Source: Bacillota bacterium
Lineage (GTDB): Bacteria; Bacillota; Clostridia; Lachnospirales; Lachnospiraceae
Direction of reading: 5' to 3'
DNA length: 64,000 nt
NCBI GenBank assembly: GCA_023399055.1
Contig: JAEWQV010000027.1
Span: 248,001-312,000, forward strand
The notes below the pieces were generated by a model, which was not told the origin of the DNA, ran no database searches, and worked only from the letters and a program-made list of their open reading frames with translations. Made by a program: the position numbers and the translations under genes. Shown here piece after piece: positions 52,790-61,921 of the stretch (its first letter is position 1; every line of letters starts with the position of its first letter).

Positions 52790-53671
52790 TTGAAAGGTAA
52801 AATTATCAAAGGTATCGCAGGATTTTATTATGTGCATTCGCCAATTAATCACATGACTTATGAATGTAAGGCTAAGGGAATATTCCGTAATCAGAATATT
52901 AAACCCTTGGTGGGTGATGAAGTGGAGATAGATACCGATGACCAGCCAGAGGGCAAAGGCACTATTGTTGAAATATATCCTAGAAAAAATGAATTAATAA
53001 GGCCAGCAGTTGCAAATATTGACCAGGCTATGGTTATCTTTGCAGCTGCAGAGCCTAATCCTAATTTAAATCTTTTGGACCGTTTTTTAATTATGATGGG
53101 AAAGCAAGGTCTCAATACAATTGTATGCTTTAACAAGATGGATATTGTTTCTGACAAAGAAATGAGTCTGTTAAAGGAAGCCTATAAGAAATGCGGCTAT
53201 GAAGTTCTCTTTACAAGTATGCGAAATTTAAACGGTGTGGATGTAGTCACCGACCTTTTAAAAGGTAAGACTACCGTACTTGCAGGGCCATCAGGAGTTG
53301 GTAAATCTACTTTTATCAATTTGCTGCAACCACAGATAAAGATGGAAACTGGTGATATTAGTGAGAAGATTAAGCGCGGAAAGCATACTACCAGACATTC
53401 CGAGCTTATTCATATTGAAGGGGACACTTATGTAATGGATACCCCAGGCTTTAGTTCCCTATATATTGATCAGATTGATAAGGATGATTTGAAGAGCTAC
53501 TTTATTGAGTTCCATGAATATGAAGAGAATTGTCGTTTCATTGGTTGCAGCCATCGAAACGAACCTTCTTGTGGAGTTAAGGATGCTTTAAAAGATCAGA
53601 AAATAAGTAAAATTAGATATGAAAATTATCTTATCTTATATGATGAATTAAAAGATCAGAAAAGATATTAA
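52790..53671 (+). CDS. rsgA: Ribosome small subunit-dependent GTPase A
   Basis: A 293-residue circularly permuted GTPase that aids late 30S subunit maturation. Order: OB domain, G4 NKMD, G1 GPSGVGKST (about 166-174), G3 DTPGFS, and a C-terminal zinc site (CRFIGCSHRNEPSC). The TTG start at 52790 follows GGAGGA (52779-52784), which lies inside the last codons of prkC; the gap to the prkC stop is a single base, so translation is coupled. Confidence 0.95.
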   Translation: MKGKIIKGIAGFYYVHSPINHMTYECKAKGIFRNQNIKPLVGDEVEIDTDDQPEGKGTIVEIYPRKNELIRPAVANIDQAMVIFAAAEPNPNLNLLDRFLIMMGKQGLNTIVCFNKMDIVSDKEMSLLKEAYKKCGYEVLFTSMRNLNGVDVVTDLLKGKTTVLAGPSGVGKSTFINLLQPQIKMETGDISEKIKRGKHTTRHSELIHIEGDTYVMDTPGFSSLYIDQIDKDDLKSYFIEFHEYEENCRFIGCSHRNEPSCGVKDALKDQKISKIRYENYLILYDELKDQKRY

Positions 53672-53818
53672 ATAAACGGTTCTAATTTGAGTTGGATTTT
53701 AATTGATTTGCACTTTGTAAATTAATTTAGATAAATTGTTTTGATTAAATCGAACTAAGAAGTTAGTTACTTTATATTATAGCTAATTGTTACGGTTACA
53801 TGAAAGGTTGGTATGAAT

Positions 53819-54478
53819 ATGATAAAGCTTGCTCCATCGATTTTAGCAGCTGATTTTACAAAACTGGGGGAGCAGATTACTCTACTGGAAAGTACAGGAG
53901 TAGAATACCTTCATATCGATGTAATGGATGGAAAATTTGTTCCAAGTATTAGCTTTGGAATGCCTGTGATAGCTTCGATAAGAAAGAATTCGAAGCTTAT
54001 TTTTGATGTACATTTAATGATTGAAGACCCAGATAAATATTTAGAAGCCTTTAAAGCATCAGGTGCAGATATTCTTACGGTACATGCCGAAACCTGTACT
54101 CATCTTCATAGAACCTTATCTCGAATCAGAGAGTTAGGAATGAAAGCAGGAGTTTCCTTAAATCCGGCAACTCCAATTCATGTATTGGAGCATGTTATGG
54201 ATGAACTGGATATGGTTTTAATTATGTCGGTGAATCCGGGATTTGGTGGACAGGTCTTCCTTCCCTCCATGCTGCAAAAAATTGAGAGCATGAGAGAAAT
54301 GATTGCAAAGAATGGTAATAAGATTGATATTGAAGTGGACGGCGGAATTACAAGTCAAAATGTGGAACAGGTGATAAAAGCAGGTGCCAATATTATTGTT
54401 GCTGGAACGTCAGTATTTAAAGGTGATATGAAGGAGAATGTAACTGAGTTTCAGGATAAGTTTTATCTTTTTAACTAA
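53819..54478 (+). CDS. rpe: Ribulose-phosphate 3-epimerase
   Basis: A 219-residue TIM-barrel enzyme interconverting ribulose-5-phosphate and xylulose-5-phosphate. LAPSILAADF at the N-terminus, HIDVMDGKFVPS, DVHLMI, MSVNPGFGGQ (metal and proton-transfer residues) and VDGGI are typical. An ATG two codons earlier (53813) is also possible after GAAAGGTTGG. The product links to the xylose uptake system at 7-12 kb through the pentose phosphate pathway, though the location is just the usual core-gene cluster. Confidence 0.95.
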   Translation: MIKLAPSILAADFTKLGEQITLLESTGVEYLHIDVMDGKFVPSISFGMPVIASIRKNSKLIFDVHLMIEDPDKYLEAFKASGADILTVHAETCTHLHRTLSRIRELGMKAGVSLNPATPIHVLEHVMDELDMVLIMSVNPGFGGQVFLPSMLQKIESMREMIAKNGNKIDIEVDGGITSQNVEQVIKAGANIIVAGTSVFKGDMKENVTEFQDKFYLFN

Positions 54479-54572
54479 GAAGAACAGTTGACATTTAATT
54501 TAATAGAAACGCTCTAGAAATATTGTAGGTATCACAAAATACTATATGAGATGAAAAGGAGCGAAAGGATAT

Positions 54573-55229
54573 ATGGAGAAGAATAACAGAATTTTAATTC
54601 TTACAGGTGGGCATATTGACTTTGACTTTTTAGCCAAGTGGATGCAGATAGAACAGTATGGTATGATTATTGCAGCAGATAATGGTATGACAGCTGCAGA
54701 TCAGCTTAGCATAAAACTGGATTATATTGTGGGTGACTTTGATTCTGTGCCACAGGAGGTTTTTCAAAAATACCAGGAGTTATCTGTACCGATTAAAACG
54801 TTCCCCACAGAAAAGGATAAGACGGATACGGAGATTGCCATTGAATTGGCTCTTATGCACACTCCAACCCATATTGATATTATTGGTGCTACTGGAAGTC
54901 GTTTGGATCATACCTTTGCCAATATCCACCTTCTTATGTTGCCTATGCAGGTTGGTGTATTTGCATCAATCCTTGACGCAAATAATAAGATATATCTTAA
55001 GCAGGAAAGCTTTACGATAGAAAAGAAGTTGCAGTATGGTAGTCACGTATCATTTTTACCATTTACAGAAAAAGTGATTGGACTAACCCTAACAGGTTGT
55101 AAATATCCGTTGAATAATCATACTTTACTATCTGGAAGTAGTCTGGGAGTAAGTAATGTAATTAAAGATGATTTGGCCGGTGTGGAATTTAAGGAAGGTA
55201 TCCTTCTGGTGATGGAAACAAAGGACTAG
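54573..55229 (+). CDS. thiN: Thiamine diphosphokinase
   Basis: A 218-residue ThiN-type enzyme that makes thiamine diphosphate from thiamine and ATP. AADNGMTAAD, DYIVGDFDSVP, FPTEKDKTDTEIA and GATGSRLDHTFANIH are family motifs. AAAAGGAGCGAAAGGA precedes the ATG. Its place after rsgA and rpe is conserved in Firmicutes. No TPP riboswitch is seen upstream. Confidence 0.93.
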   Translation: MEKNNRILILTGGHIDFDFLAKWMQIEQYGMIIAADNGMTAADQLSIKLDYIVGDFDSVPQEVFQKYQELSVPIKTFPTEKDKTDTEIAIELALMHTPTHIDIIGATGSRLDHTFANIHLLMLPMQVGVFASILDANNKIYLKQESFTIEKKLQYGSHVSFLPFTEKVIGLTLTGCKYPLNNHTLLSGSSLGVSNVIKDDLAGVEFKEGILLVMETKD

Positions 55230-55283
55230 CAGCAATCATAAAGATTTAGTTATTTGAAATGAATACAAGGAAGGAAGAAACAA

Positions 55284-56381
55284 ATGAAACTTGGCATAGT
55301 TGGTTTACCTAACGTAGGTAAAAGTACATTATTTAACTCTTTAACAAAGGCAGGGGCGGAATCAGCGAATTATCCCTTCTGTACAATTGATCCTAACATA
55401 GGAATCGTTCCGGTTCCAGATGAAAGATTAAAAGTGTTGGGAGATTTATATCACACAGAAAAAATAGTTCCGGCAGCTATTGAATTTGTTGATATAGCAG
55501 GTCTGGTTAAGGGTGCAAGTAAGGGTGAAGGACTGGGCAATCAGTTTTTATCAAATATTAGAGAAGTGGATGCAATTGTACATGTAGTACGTTGCTTTGA
55601 AGACACCAATGTAATTCATGTGGATGGTTCCGTAAATCCTCTACGTGATATTGAGACAATTAATTTAGAATTGATTTTTTCCGATCTTGAAATTCTGGAA
55701 CGTAGAATTTCTAAAACTGCAAAGGGTGCAAAGAATGACAAGGCACTTGCCAAAGAGTTAGAAATGCTTCAGCGTCTGAAAGCACATTTGGAAGAAGGAC
55801 TTATGGCAAAGACCTATAGTGACCTAGATGATGAAGAGAAAGCAATCTTTGGGGAGTTAAATCTCTTAACGGCTAAGCCGGTAATCTATGCGGCTAATGT
55901 AAAAGAAGATGATTTGGCTGATGATGGAAAAAACAATGCTTATGTTGCTAAGGTTCGAGAATTTGCAAGTGAAGAGAATTCTGAAGTATTCGTAATCAGC
56001 GCACAGATAGAGCAAGAGATTGCAGAGTTAGATGATGATGAAAAGAAGATGTTCTTAGAGGAATTAGGATTAAATGAGTCCGGACTGGAGAAACTGATTA
56101 AAGCGAGTTATCATATCCTTGGTCTTATTAGTTATTTGACTGCTGGACCAAAGGAAACCAGAGCATGGACAATTCAGGTTGGAACCAAGGCTCCACAGGC
56201 AGCGGGAAAAATTCATTCGGATTTTGAACGTGGTTTCATTAGAGCTGAAATTGTTAACTATCATAATTTGGTGGAATGTGGCAATTATAATGCTGCAAAG
56301 GAGAAAGGTCTTGTTCGTTCTGAAGGTAAGGAATATGTGGTTCAGGATGGAGATGTGGTACTATTCCGTTTCAATGTCTGA
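55284..56381 (+). CDS. ychF: YchF/OLA1-family ATPase
   Basis: A 365-residue P-loop protein: G1 GLPNVGKST, G3 DIAGLVKGASKG, the altered G4 (AANVKE in place of NKxD) that favours ATP over GTP, a coiled-coil insert (about 125-190), and a C-terminal TGS domain (about 280-363). It binds ribosomes and takes part in stress responses. GGAAGGAAG before the ATG. Confidence 0.95.
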   Translation: MKLGIVGLPNVGKSTLFNSLTKAGAESANYPFCTIDPNIGIVPVPDERLKVLGDLYHTEKIVPAAIEFVDIAGLVKGASKGEGLGNQFLSNIREVDAIVHVVRCFEDTNVIHVDGSVNPLRDIETINLELIFSDLEILERRISKTAKGAKNDKALAKELEMLQRLKAHLEEGLMAKTYSDLDDEEKAIFGELNLLTAKPVIYAANVKEDDLADDGKNNAYVAKVREFASEENSEVFVISAQIEQEIAELDDDEKKMFLEELGLNESGLEKLIKASYHILGLISYLTAGPKETRAWTIQVGTKAPQAAGKIHSDFERGFIRAEIVNYHNLVECGNYNAAKEKGLVRSEGKEYVVQDGDVVLFRFNV

Positions 56382-56405
56382 TAAGTAAAAGAAAGCGGTG
56401 ATCAA

Positions 56406-57359
56406 TTGCTGGAGGAGTTAAGTACAAATATAATATTTCCGAACCTGGGAATTGAATTAAAAAATATAGCGAGCGGGTTTGATATATTTGGATTTCAAAT
56501 TGCGTTTTATGGTGTTGTCATTGGCTTTGGTATGCTGAGTGGCTGGTTGGTGGCGCAATGGATGGCAGGAAGAACGGGCCAAGATAAAGAAGTTTATCTG
56601 GACTTTGCATTATACGCAATTATTGCATCAGTAATTGGTGCTAGAGCATATTATGTAGTATTTGCTTGGGATGAATTTTCAGGACGACCTTTAAGTATAT
56701 TCAACCTTAGAACTGGTGGGCTGGCTATCTATGGTGGTATTATAACTGCTGTTATTACAGCATTTGTTTATACAAAAATCAAAAAATATTCGTTTTGGCT
56801 TTTAGCAGATACAGCTTGTATAGGATTAATCACAGGCCAGATGATTGGGCGATGGGGAAATTTCTTTAACAGAGAAGCTTTTGGTAAATATACGGACAAT
56901 ATTTTCGCTATGCAAATAGACCGAAGAGTAGTTTCAAGTATTTTTCAAAGCTCAATATCAAATGCAAAACTTGCGCAGATATACGAGGGAAGACCTGCAA
57001 CGCTTGAGCGTATTATAGAATTACGAGATAAGGTAGTTAATGTTGATGGTATACAATATATTCAGGTTCACCCCACATTTCTCTATGAATCCTTATGGAG
57101 CTTATGCTTGTTAATTATATTAATTTTATATACAAAACACAAACGCTTTCATGGCGAAGTAATGTTACTTTACCTGGCCGGATATGGCCTTGGCAGAGTT
57201 TGGATTGAAGGTCTTCGCACAGATCAGCTGTTTTTGTGGGGAACCCCATTTGCAGTTTCTCAATTACTATCGGCAGCACTTGTGCTATTTGCTGTAGTAG
57301 GTATCATCTATAAACGCAGAAGTTTGCACTTAAAGAAACAAATAAAAAAGAAAATGTAA
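56406..57359 (+). CDS. lgt: Prolipoprotein diacylglyceryl transferase
   Basis: A 317-residue membrane enzyme that attaches diacylglycerol to the lipobox cysteine of prelipoproteins, such as those encoded at 1.3, 6.5, 8.0 and 34.2 kb. About seven helices; the signature GRWGNFFNREAFG with catalytic Arg and Asn, and HPTFLYESLW. An insert between these (about 165-220) is longer than in E. coli. The start is TTG, with AAAGCGGTGA upstream. A terminator follows. Confidence 0.93.
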   Translation: MLEELSTNIIFPNLGIELKNIASGFDIFGFQIAFYGVVIGFGMLSGWLVAQWMAGRTGQDKEVYLDFALYAIIASVIGARAYYVVFAWDEFSGRPLSIFNLRTGGLAIYGGIITAVITAFVYTKIKKYSFWLLADTACIGLITGQMIGRWGNFFNREAFGKYTDNIFAMQIDRRVVSSIFQSSISNAKLAQIYEGRPATLERIIELRDKVVNVDGIQYIQVHPTFLYESLWSLCLLIILILYTKHKRFHGEVMLLYLAGYGLGRVWIEGLRTDQLFLWGTPFAVSQLLSAALVLFAVVGIIYKRRSLHLKKQIKKKM

Positions 57360-57382
57360 GTGTATAAATATTCAATGGAAAA

Positions 57383-57416
57383 AACAGGGTGTGGGACTTA
57401 TTTACCACACCCTGTT
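57383..57416 (+). terminator. Terminator after lgt
   Basis: Perfect 12-bp stem AACAGGGTGTGG (57383-57394) with 57405-57416, 10-base loop, GCTTTGTC tail. Confidence 0.75.
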
Positions 57417-57585
57417 GCTTTGTCTATATATTGACATAATTTGTTCGATTTTAGAATTCAATACAAGATGTGGTAATAACTTGTCGAAATTGCATGGAAA
57501 GCCTTGTAAATTAAGGGTTTCTGTGCTATTTTTTTTGATTTTACTATTGATTAATTCCCTATTCTAATATAAAATAAACCCATAA

Positions 57586-57630
57586 GTGGAGCAAAGTGGT
57601 GGAAAGTGGAGTGAAATACCACAAAAGTGG
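57586..57630 (+). promoter_or_regulatory. MraZ operator: GTGG repeats upstream of mraZ
   Basis: GTGG occurs at 57586, 57596, 57606 and 57627; the first three are exactly 10 bases apart, each in an AAGTGG context, and the fourth is two turns further. Such spaced TGG-rich direct repeats are the known binding sites of MraZ, which controls its own dcw operon. They lie 51-95 bases before the mraZ start. Confidence 0.75.
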
Positions 57631-57680
57631 GACAACTTTCTATGATTGCTTCAAGCATAGGATGAAGAGGGTGCTGCCAT

Positions 57681-58109
57681 ATGTTCATGGGTGAATACGA
57701 TCACTCACTTGATACAAAAGGAAGAATCATCATACCATCTAAGTTTAGAGAAGAACTCGGGGAAGCTTTTGTTATAACCCTAGGGCTGGATGGTTGTTTA
57801 TTTGTGTACCCTAAAAATGAATGGCAGACATTTTCGGAAGGCCTGATTAAACTACCAGGAACAAAGGAAGCAAGGCAGCTTCAGCGTTATTTTTTAGCAA
57901 AAGCAGCTGAATGTGAAGCGGACAAGCAGGGAAGAATATTAATACCTGCTAAGTTACGAGAGAGCGCAGGATTAGATAAGGATATCGTCTTTGTTGGTGT
58001 ACTTAACAAGATTGAAATCTGGAGCAAGGAACGTTGGGAGAACAATAACGATTATGATGATGTGGATGCGATCGCAGAACATATGTCACAGTACGGAATT
58101 AGTTTCTAA
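57681..58109 (+). CDS. mraZ: Transcriptional regulator MraZ
   Basis: A 142-residue protein with two SpoVT/AbrB-like halves, each with the DxxxR signature: DTKGRIIIPSKFR and DKQGRILIPAKLR. It forms a ring and binds the repeats upstream of its gene. GAGGGTGCTGCC lies before the ATG. It is the first gene of the dcw cluster, followed 39 bases later by rsmH. Confidence 0.95.
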   Translation: MFMGEYDHSLDTKGRIIIPSKFREELGEAFVITLGLDGCLFVYPKNEWQTFSEGLIKLPGTKEARQLQRYFLAKAAECEADKQGRILIPAKLRESAGLDKDIVFVGVLNKIEIWSKERWENNNDYDDVDAIAEHMSQYGISF

Positions 58110-58148
58110 AGCGGTTTCCATGTGACTAGGTACTGTAGGAGGATATGA

Positions 58149-59081
58149 ATGGCATTTCAACATAAATCGGTTTTATTAGAAGAAACAATAGAAAACCTTA
58201 AGGTGAAAGAAGACGGAATCTACGTTGATGGAACGCTAGGGGGTGGAGGTCATTCCTACGAAATAGTCAAGGGTCTGACCACCGGAAGACTCATTGGTAT
58301 AGATCAGGATGAGGCTGCCATTGCCGCAGCGGGAGAACGTCTCAAGGAATACGGAGAAAAGATTACCATTGTTCGGAGCAATTATTGTAATATGAAACAG
58401 GTTTTAAAGGAGTTGTCTATTACAAGTGTAGACGGAATTCTATTGGATCTGGGAGTATCTTCTTATCAGTTAGATACACCGGAGAGAGGTTTTTCCTATA
58501 AAGAGGATGCACCTCTGGATATGAGAATGGATACCAGAATGGAACTTACTGCCAAGGACATTGTTAACAATTATACAGAGATGGAATTGTTTCGAATGAT
58601 TCGTGATTACGGTGAAGATAATTTCGCAAAGAATATAGCAAAACACATTGTAAGAAGAAGACAAGAGAAGCCATTTGAGACAACGTATGAATTAGTCGAG
58701 GCTATTAAGGCGGCTATACCTATGAAGATAAGAATGAATACAGGGCATCCAGCGAAAAGAACATTTCAGGCAATCCGAATTGAGCTTAATAAGGAGCTGG
58801 AGGTACTTAAGGATACTTTAAATGATATGATTGATCTTCTGTCACCGGGAGGAAGATTATGTATTATAACATTTCATTCACTAGAAGACAGAATTGTGAA
58901 GACTTGTTTTAAGAATCAGGAAGATCCTTGTACATGTCCACCGAATTTTCCAATCTGTATTTGTGGAAACCATTCAAAAGGGAAAATAATTTCCAGAAAA
59001 CCCATTCTTCCCACAATGGAGGAATTGGAATACAATAAGAGATCAAAGAGCGCAAAATTACGTGTATTTGAAAAGGCTTGA
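58149..59081 (+). CDS. rsmH: 16S rRNA m4C1402 methyltransferase
   Basis: A 310-residue SAM-dependent methyltransferase (MraW). YVDGTLGGGGHS is the SAM-binding motif; LLDLGVSSYQLD, ERGFSYKEDAPLDMRMD and FHSLEDRIVK follow in the usual order. TAGGAGGAT before the ATG. Standard position in the dcw cluster. Confidence 0.95.
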   Translation: MAFQHKSVLLEETIENLKVKEDGIYVDGTLGGGGHSYEIVKGLTTGRLIGIDQDEAAIAAAGERLKEYGEKITIVRSNYCNMKQVLKELSITSVDGILLDLGVSSYQLDTPERGFSYKEDAPLDMRMDTRMELTAKDIVNNYTEMELFRMIRDYGEDNFAKNIAKHIVRRRQEKPFETTYELVEAIKAAIPMKIRMNTGHPAKRTFQAIRIELNKELEVLKDTLNDMIDLLSPGGRLCIITFHSLEDRIVKTCFKNQEDPCTCPPNFPICICGNHSKGKIISRKPILPTMEELEYNKRSKSAKLRVFEKA

Positions 59082-59196
59082 TGAATTCTCATCTTGAACC
59101 TCTTGTATTCCTTAAAGGGCTGGTAATTGGAGCAGTTATAACGGTTAATGTAATATACATTACAGGGTAATAATAACTGAAAAGAGGGGTACTTGC

Positions 59197-59679
59197 ATGG
59201 AGGCAAAAAAGAAACAATATTATAGCAATAACAGGACAAGTTATATTGAGGGCAATACGGTACGAAAGCTTAATGCTGTTCCAGAAAGAAGAAGGGAAGA
59301 GCGGCCAACCGAAGCTCCTAGACCACGCAGACAGGTACAAAGGCAGCCTAGGGGATTGTCAAATATGAACTTTGCGTCCTTGGTAGTTCTAGTTGCAGCT
59401 ATTGTCGCAACGTTATATATGTGTGTTAATTTTCTTCAGCTGCAAACAGAGGTTAGCAGAATGGAAAAATCAATTAAAACATATGAGACAAGTCTTAAAA
59501 ATCTAACAAATGAAAATGATGCAGCATATGCTGCAATTAATCAGGCATATGACTTAAATTACGTATATAAGATTGCGGTTGAGGAACTTGGTATGGTTTA
59601 TCCCAATAACAATGAAGTGATAACCTATGAAGGTAGTGATTTGGAATATGTCAGACAATACGAAGACATACCGGATTAG
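59197..59679 (+). CDS. ftsL: FtsL-like cell division protein
   Basis: A 160-residue bitopic protein: a basic, Arg/Pro-rich cytoplasmic part of about 65 residues, one membrane helix (about 65-85), a leucine-rich coiled coil (about 86-115) and a short outer tail. Sequence in this family is poorly conserved, so the call rests on topology and on the position between rsmH and a division penicillin-binding protein. GAGGGG before the ATG. Confidence 0.75.
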   Translation: MEAKKKQYYSNNRTSYIEGNTVRKLNAVPERRREERPTEAPRPRRQVQRQPRGLSNMNFASLVVLVAAIVATLYMCVNFLQLQTEVSRMEKSIKTYETSLKNLTNENDAAYAAINQAYDLNYVYKIAVEELGMVYPNNNEVITYEGSDLEYVRQYEDIPD

Positions 59680-59711
59680 ATCCTTAACCTAAAAGTGAGG
59701 GGATTGATACG

Positions 59712-61856
59712 ATGGAAAAAGCATATGGTAAAACAAATAGAAGCTTTACATCACGAATGCAAGCAAGACTTTTGCTTGTATTTTGTGCTATTTCTCTGTT
59801 AATGGTTGCCCTAATGGGGAGATTAATCTACATTATGCAGGTGGATGGAGATCGCTATACGAAGCAGGTACTATCCAGACAGTCTTATACCAGTGCGGTG
59901 CTGCCTTACAAAAGAGGGAGTATAACAGATCGAAACGGAACCGTACTAGCACAGAGCATACTCATGTATCGGTTAATACTTGATCCTTTAAAGCTTAATG
60001 ATAATCCGAAAGCACAAGCGCCAACAATGAAAGCTTTGCAGGAATATTTTGAAATAACGGAAGCAACTGTGCAGGATATTTTGGATACAAAGCCAAAAAG
60101 TCAGTATGTTACCATGCTAAAAAATGTGAATTACGATCTGGTACAAAGCTTTAATGAATATAAGAAAGAAAATGAAGAGATATTAGGTGTCTACTTTGAA
60201 GAGGAATATGTTAGAAACTATCCCTTTAAAACACTTGCAAGTGATGTCCTAGGTTTTACTTCTGTTGATAATACAGGGTTCTGGGGCTTGGAGGAGTATT
60301 ACAATGAAGAGCTCAACGGAATAAACGGAAGAGAATATGGATATTACGATTCAAATCTTAATTTAGAGCGAATTGTCAAAAAAGCGGTTAATGGTAATAC
60401 GGTTGTGAGTACCATAGATGCTAATGTCCAGAGAATTATCCAAGAGAAGATTATAGAATTTAATACAGAGTTTGGTAGTAAAAACATTGAAGTTCTTGTC
60501 ATGAATCCAAACAATGGCGAGATATTAGGAATGGCATCGAATCAGGAGTATGATCTAAATAATCCACAAGACTTAAGCGGTATTTATTCTGAGGATGAGA
60601 TAACTTCCATGACAGCTGAACAAAAAACAGAGGTACTAAATGCTCTTTGGAAAAATGACATTATTTCCAGTGGATTTGAACCAGGTTCTACTTTCAAACC
60701 AATAACTGTTGCAGCAGCTTTGGAAGAAAGCCTTAGTGAGCCGGAACACACCTATATTTGTGATGGCGGTGAAATGGTGCATGGTACCTATATCCCTTGT
60801 AACAAGAGGGCTGGTCATGGTGAAATTACACTTGGACAAGCTCTGATGCTCTCTTGTAATGATGTTTTAATGCAGGTGGTTACAGCTGAAGGTAAAGATA
60901 CTTTCTATCAGTATGAAACAGCTTTTGGGTTTGGTAAGACCACAGGAATTGATCTGCCAGGTGAAGCGTCAGGTATTATTTTTGATTATGACAAGTTAAA
61001 TCCTGTTGAGCTTGCTACCAGTAGTTTTGGACAAGGCTTTGAAAGTACGTTACTACAGTTGGGAAGTGCTTTTTGTTCATTGGTTAATGGAGGAAACTAT
61101 TATAAACCTCATATGGTTAAGAAAATAGTCAACGATAGTGGTGTGACAGTTAAGGAAATGGATCCGATCCTTGTAAAACAGACGGTATCCAAAAAAACCT
61201 CTGATTTCATACAGGAATATATGTACCAAACAGTTGAGGCTGGAACTGCAGGTGGAGCAAAAGTTGAAGGCTACGCAGTTGGTGGAAAAACAGGAACTGC
61301 ACAGAAACTTCCTCGTGATGCAAAGACATATATCGTTTCCTTCTTAGGATGCGTACCGGCGATTAATCCAGAAATAGTTATCTATGTAATGATAGACGAA
61401 CCTCAAAATGTTGTAAAACAGGCGGATAGCTCCATTGCTACAAGGTTTGCAAGTAAAATATTAAAAGAAATTTTACCGGCTCTTGGAATATTTCCAGATG
61501 GTGATATTGATTATTTACTTACTGATCCTGATTCAGAAGATGTAAATACACAAAATGCAAATAGTAATAATACCAATAGTGAAAATGCAAATAGTGAAAA
61601 TGCAAATAGTGAAAATGCAAATGCTCAAAATACAAATGAAGAAGCTGCAAATAATGAACCGATTGCAGAAGATAATGAGCAACAAACTACAGAAGGTGAA
61701 GAGACCGGTAATAATACTGCCGAAGATGAATTAGAACAGGGAATAGAAAATGAAGACGATTCAAATGGCTCACAGGAATCAGAGGATGGGTTAGAAAATG
61801 ATGATTTGGCAAATGATCCCTTGGAAGATGAGTTTAATCCCGACGTATTAGAGTAA
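59712..61856 (+). CDS. Class B penicillin-binding protein (FtsI/PbpB-like) with Asn/Glu-rich tail
   Basis: A 714-residue transpeptidase: membrane helix (about 18-40), PBP dimer domain (about 55-240), transpeptidase domain (about 260-600) with Ser326 in GSTFKP, SCN at 381-383 and KTG at 526-528. It crosslinks septal peptidoglycan with FtsW. The C-terminus has no PASTA domain. Instead there are about 110 acidic, Asn/Glu-rich residues that include a five-residue repeat (NSENA type). Start ATG after GTGAGGGG. Together with the next gene it matches the pbpB-spoVD pair of B. subtilis. Confidence 0.92.
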   Translation: MEKAYGKTNRSFTSRMQARLLLVFCAISLLMVALMGRLIYIMQVDGDRYTKQVLSRQSYTSAVLPYKRGSITDRNGTVLAQSILMYRLILDPLKLNDNPKAQAPTMKALQEYFEITEATVQDILDTKPKSQYVTMLKNVNYDLVQSFNEYKKENEEILGVYFEEEYVRNYPFKTLASDVLGFTSVDNTGFWGLEEYYNEELNGINGREYGYYDSNLNLERIVKKAVNGNTVVSTIDANVQRIIQEKIIEFNTEFGSKNIEVLVMNPNNGEILGMASNQEYDLNNPQDLSGIYSEDEITSMTAEQKTEVLNALWKNDIISSGFEPGSTFKPITVAAALEESLSEPEHTYICDGGEMVHGTYIPCNKRAGHGEITLGQALMLSCNDVLMQVVTAEGKDTFYQYETAFGFGKTTGIDLPGEASGIIFDYDKLNPVELATSSFGQGFESTLLQLGSAFCSLVNGGNYYKPHMVKKIVNDSGVTVKEMDPILVKQTVSKKTSDFIQEYMYQTVEAGTAGGAKVEGYAVGGKTGTAQKLPRDAKTYIVSFLGCVPAINPEIVIYVMIDEPQNVVKQADSSIATRFASKILKEILPALGIFPDGDIDYLLTDPDSEDVNTQNANSNNTNSENANSENANSENANAQNTNEEAANNEPIAEDNEQQTTEGEETGNNTAEDELEQGIENEDDSNGSQESEDGLENDDLANDPLEDEFNPDVLE
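61545..61634 (+). repeat. 15-bp tandem repeats in the penicillin-binding protein tail
   Basis: Six in-frame units of 15 bases, three of them identical (AATAGTGAAAATGCA at 61575, 61590 and 61605) and three diverged, encoding NTQNA, NSNNT, NSENA x3 and NAQNT. Copy number changes would keep the frame. Confidence 0.85.
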
Positions 61857-61921
61857 TCCATGAATAAAGCAATAACCTTTGTAATAGAATGAAACGAAAA
61901 GAGTTGCAAGGTTATGGTAGT

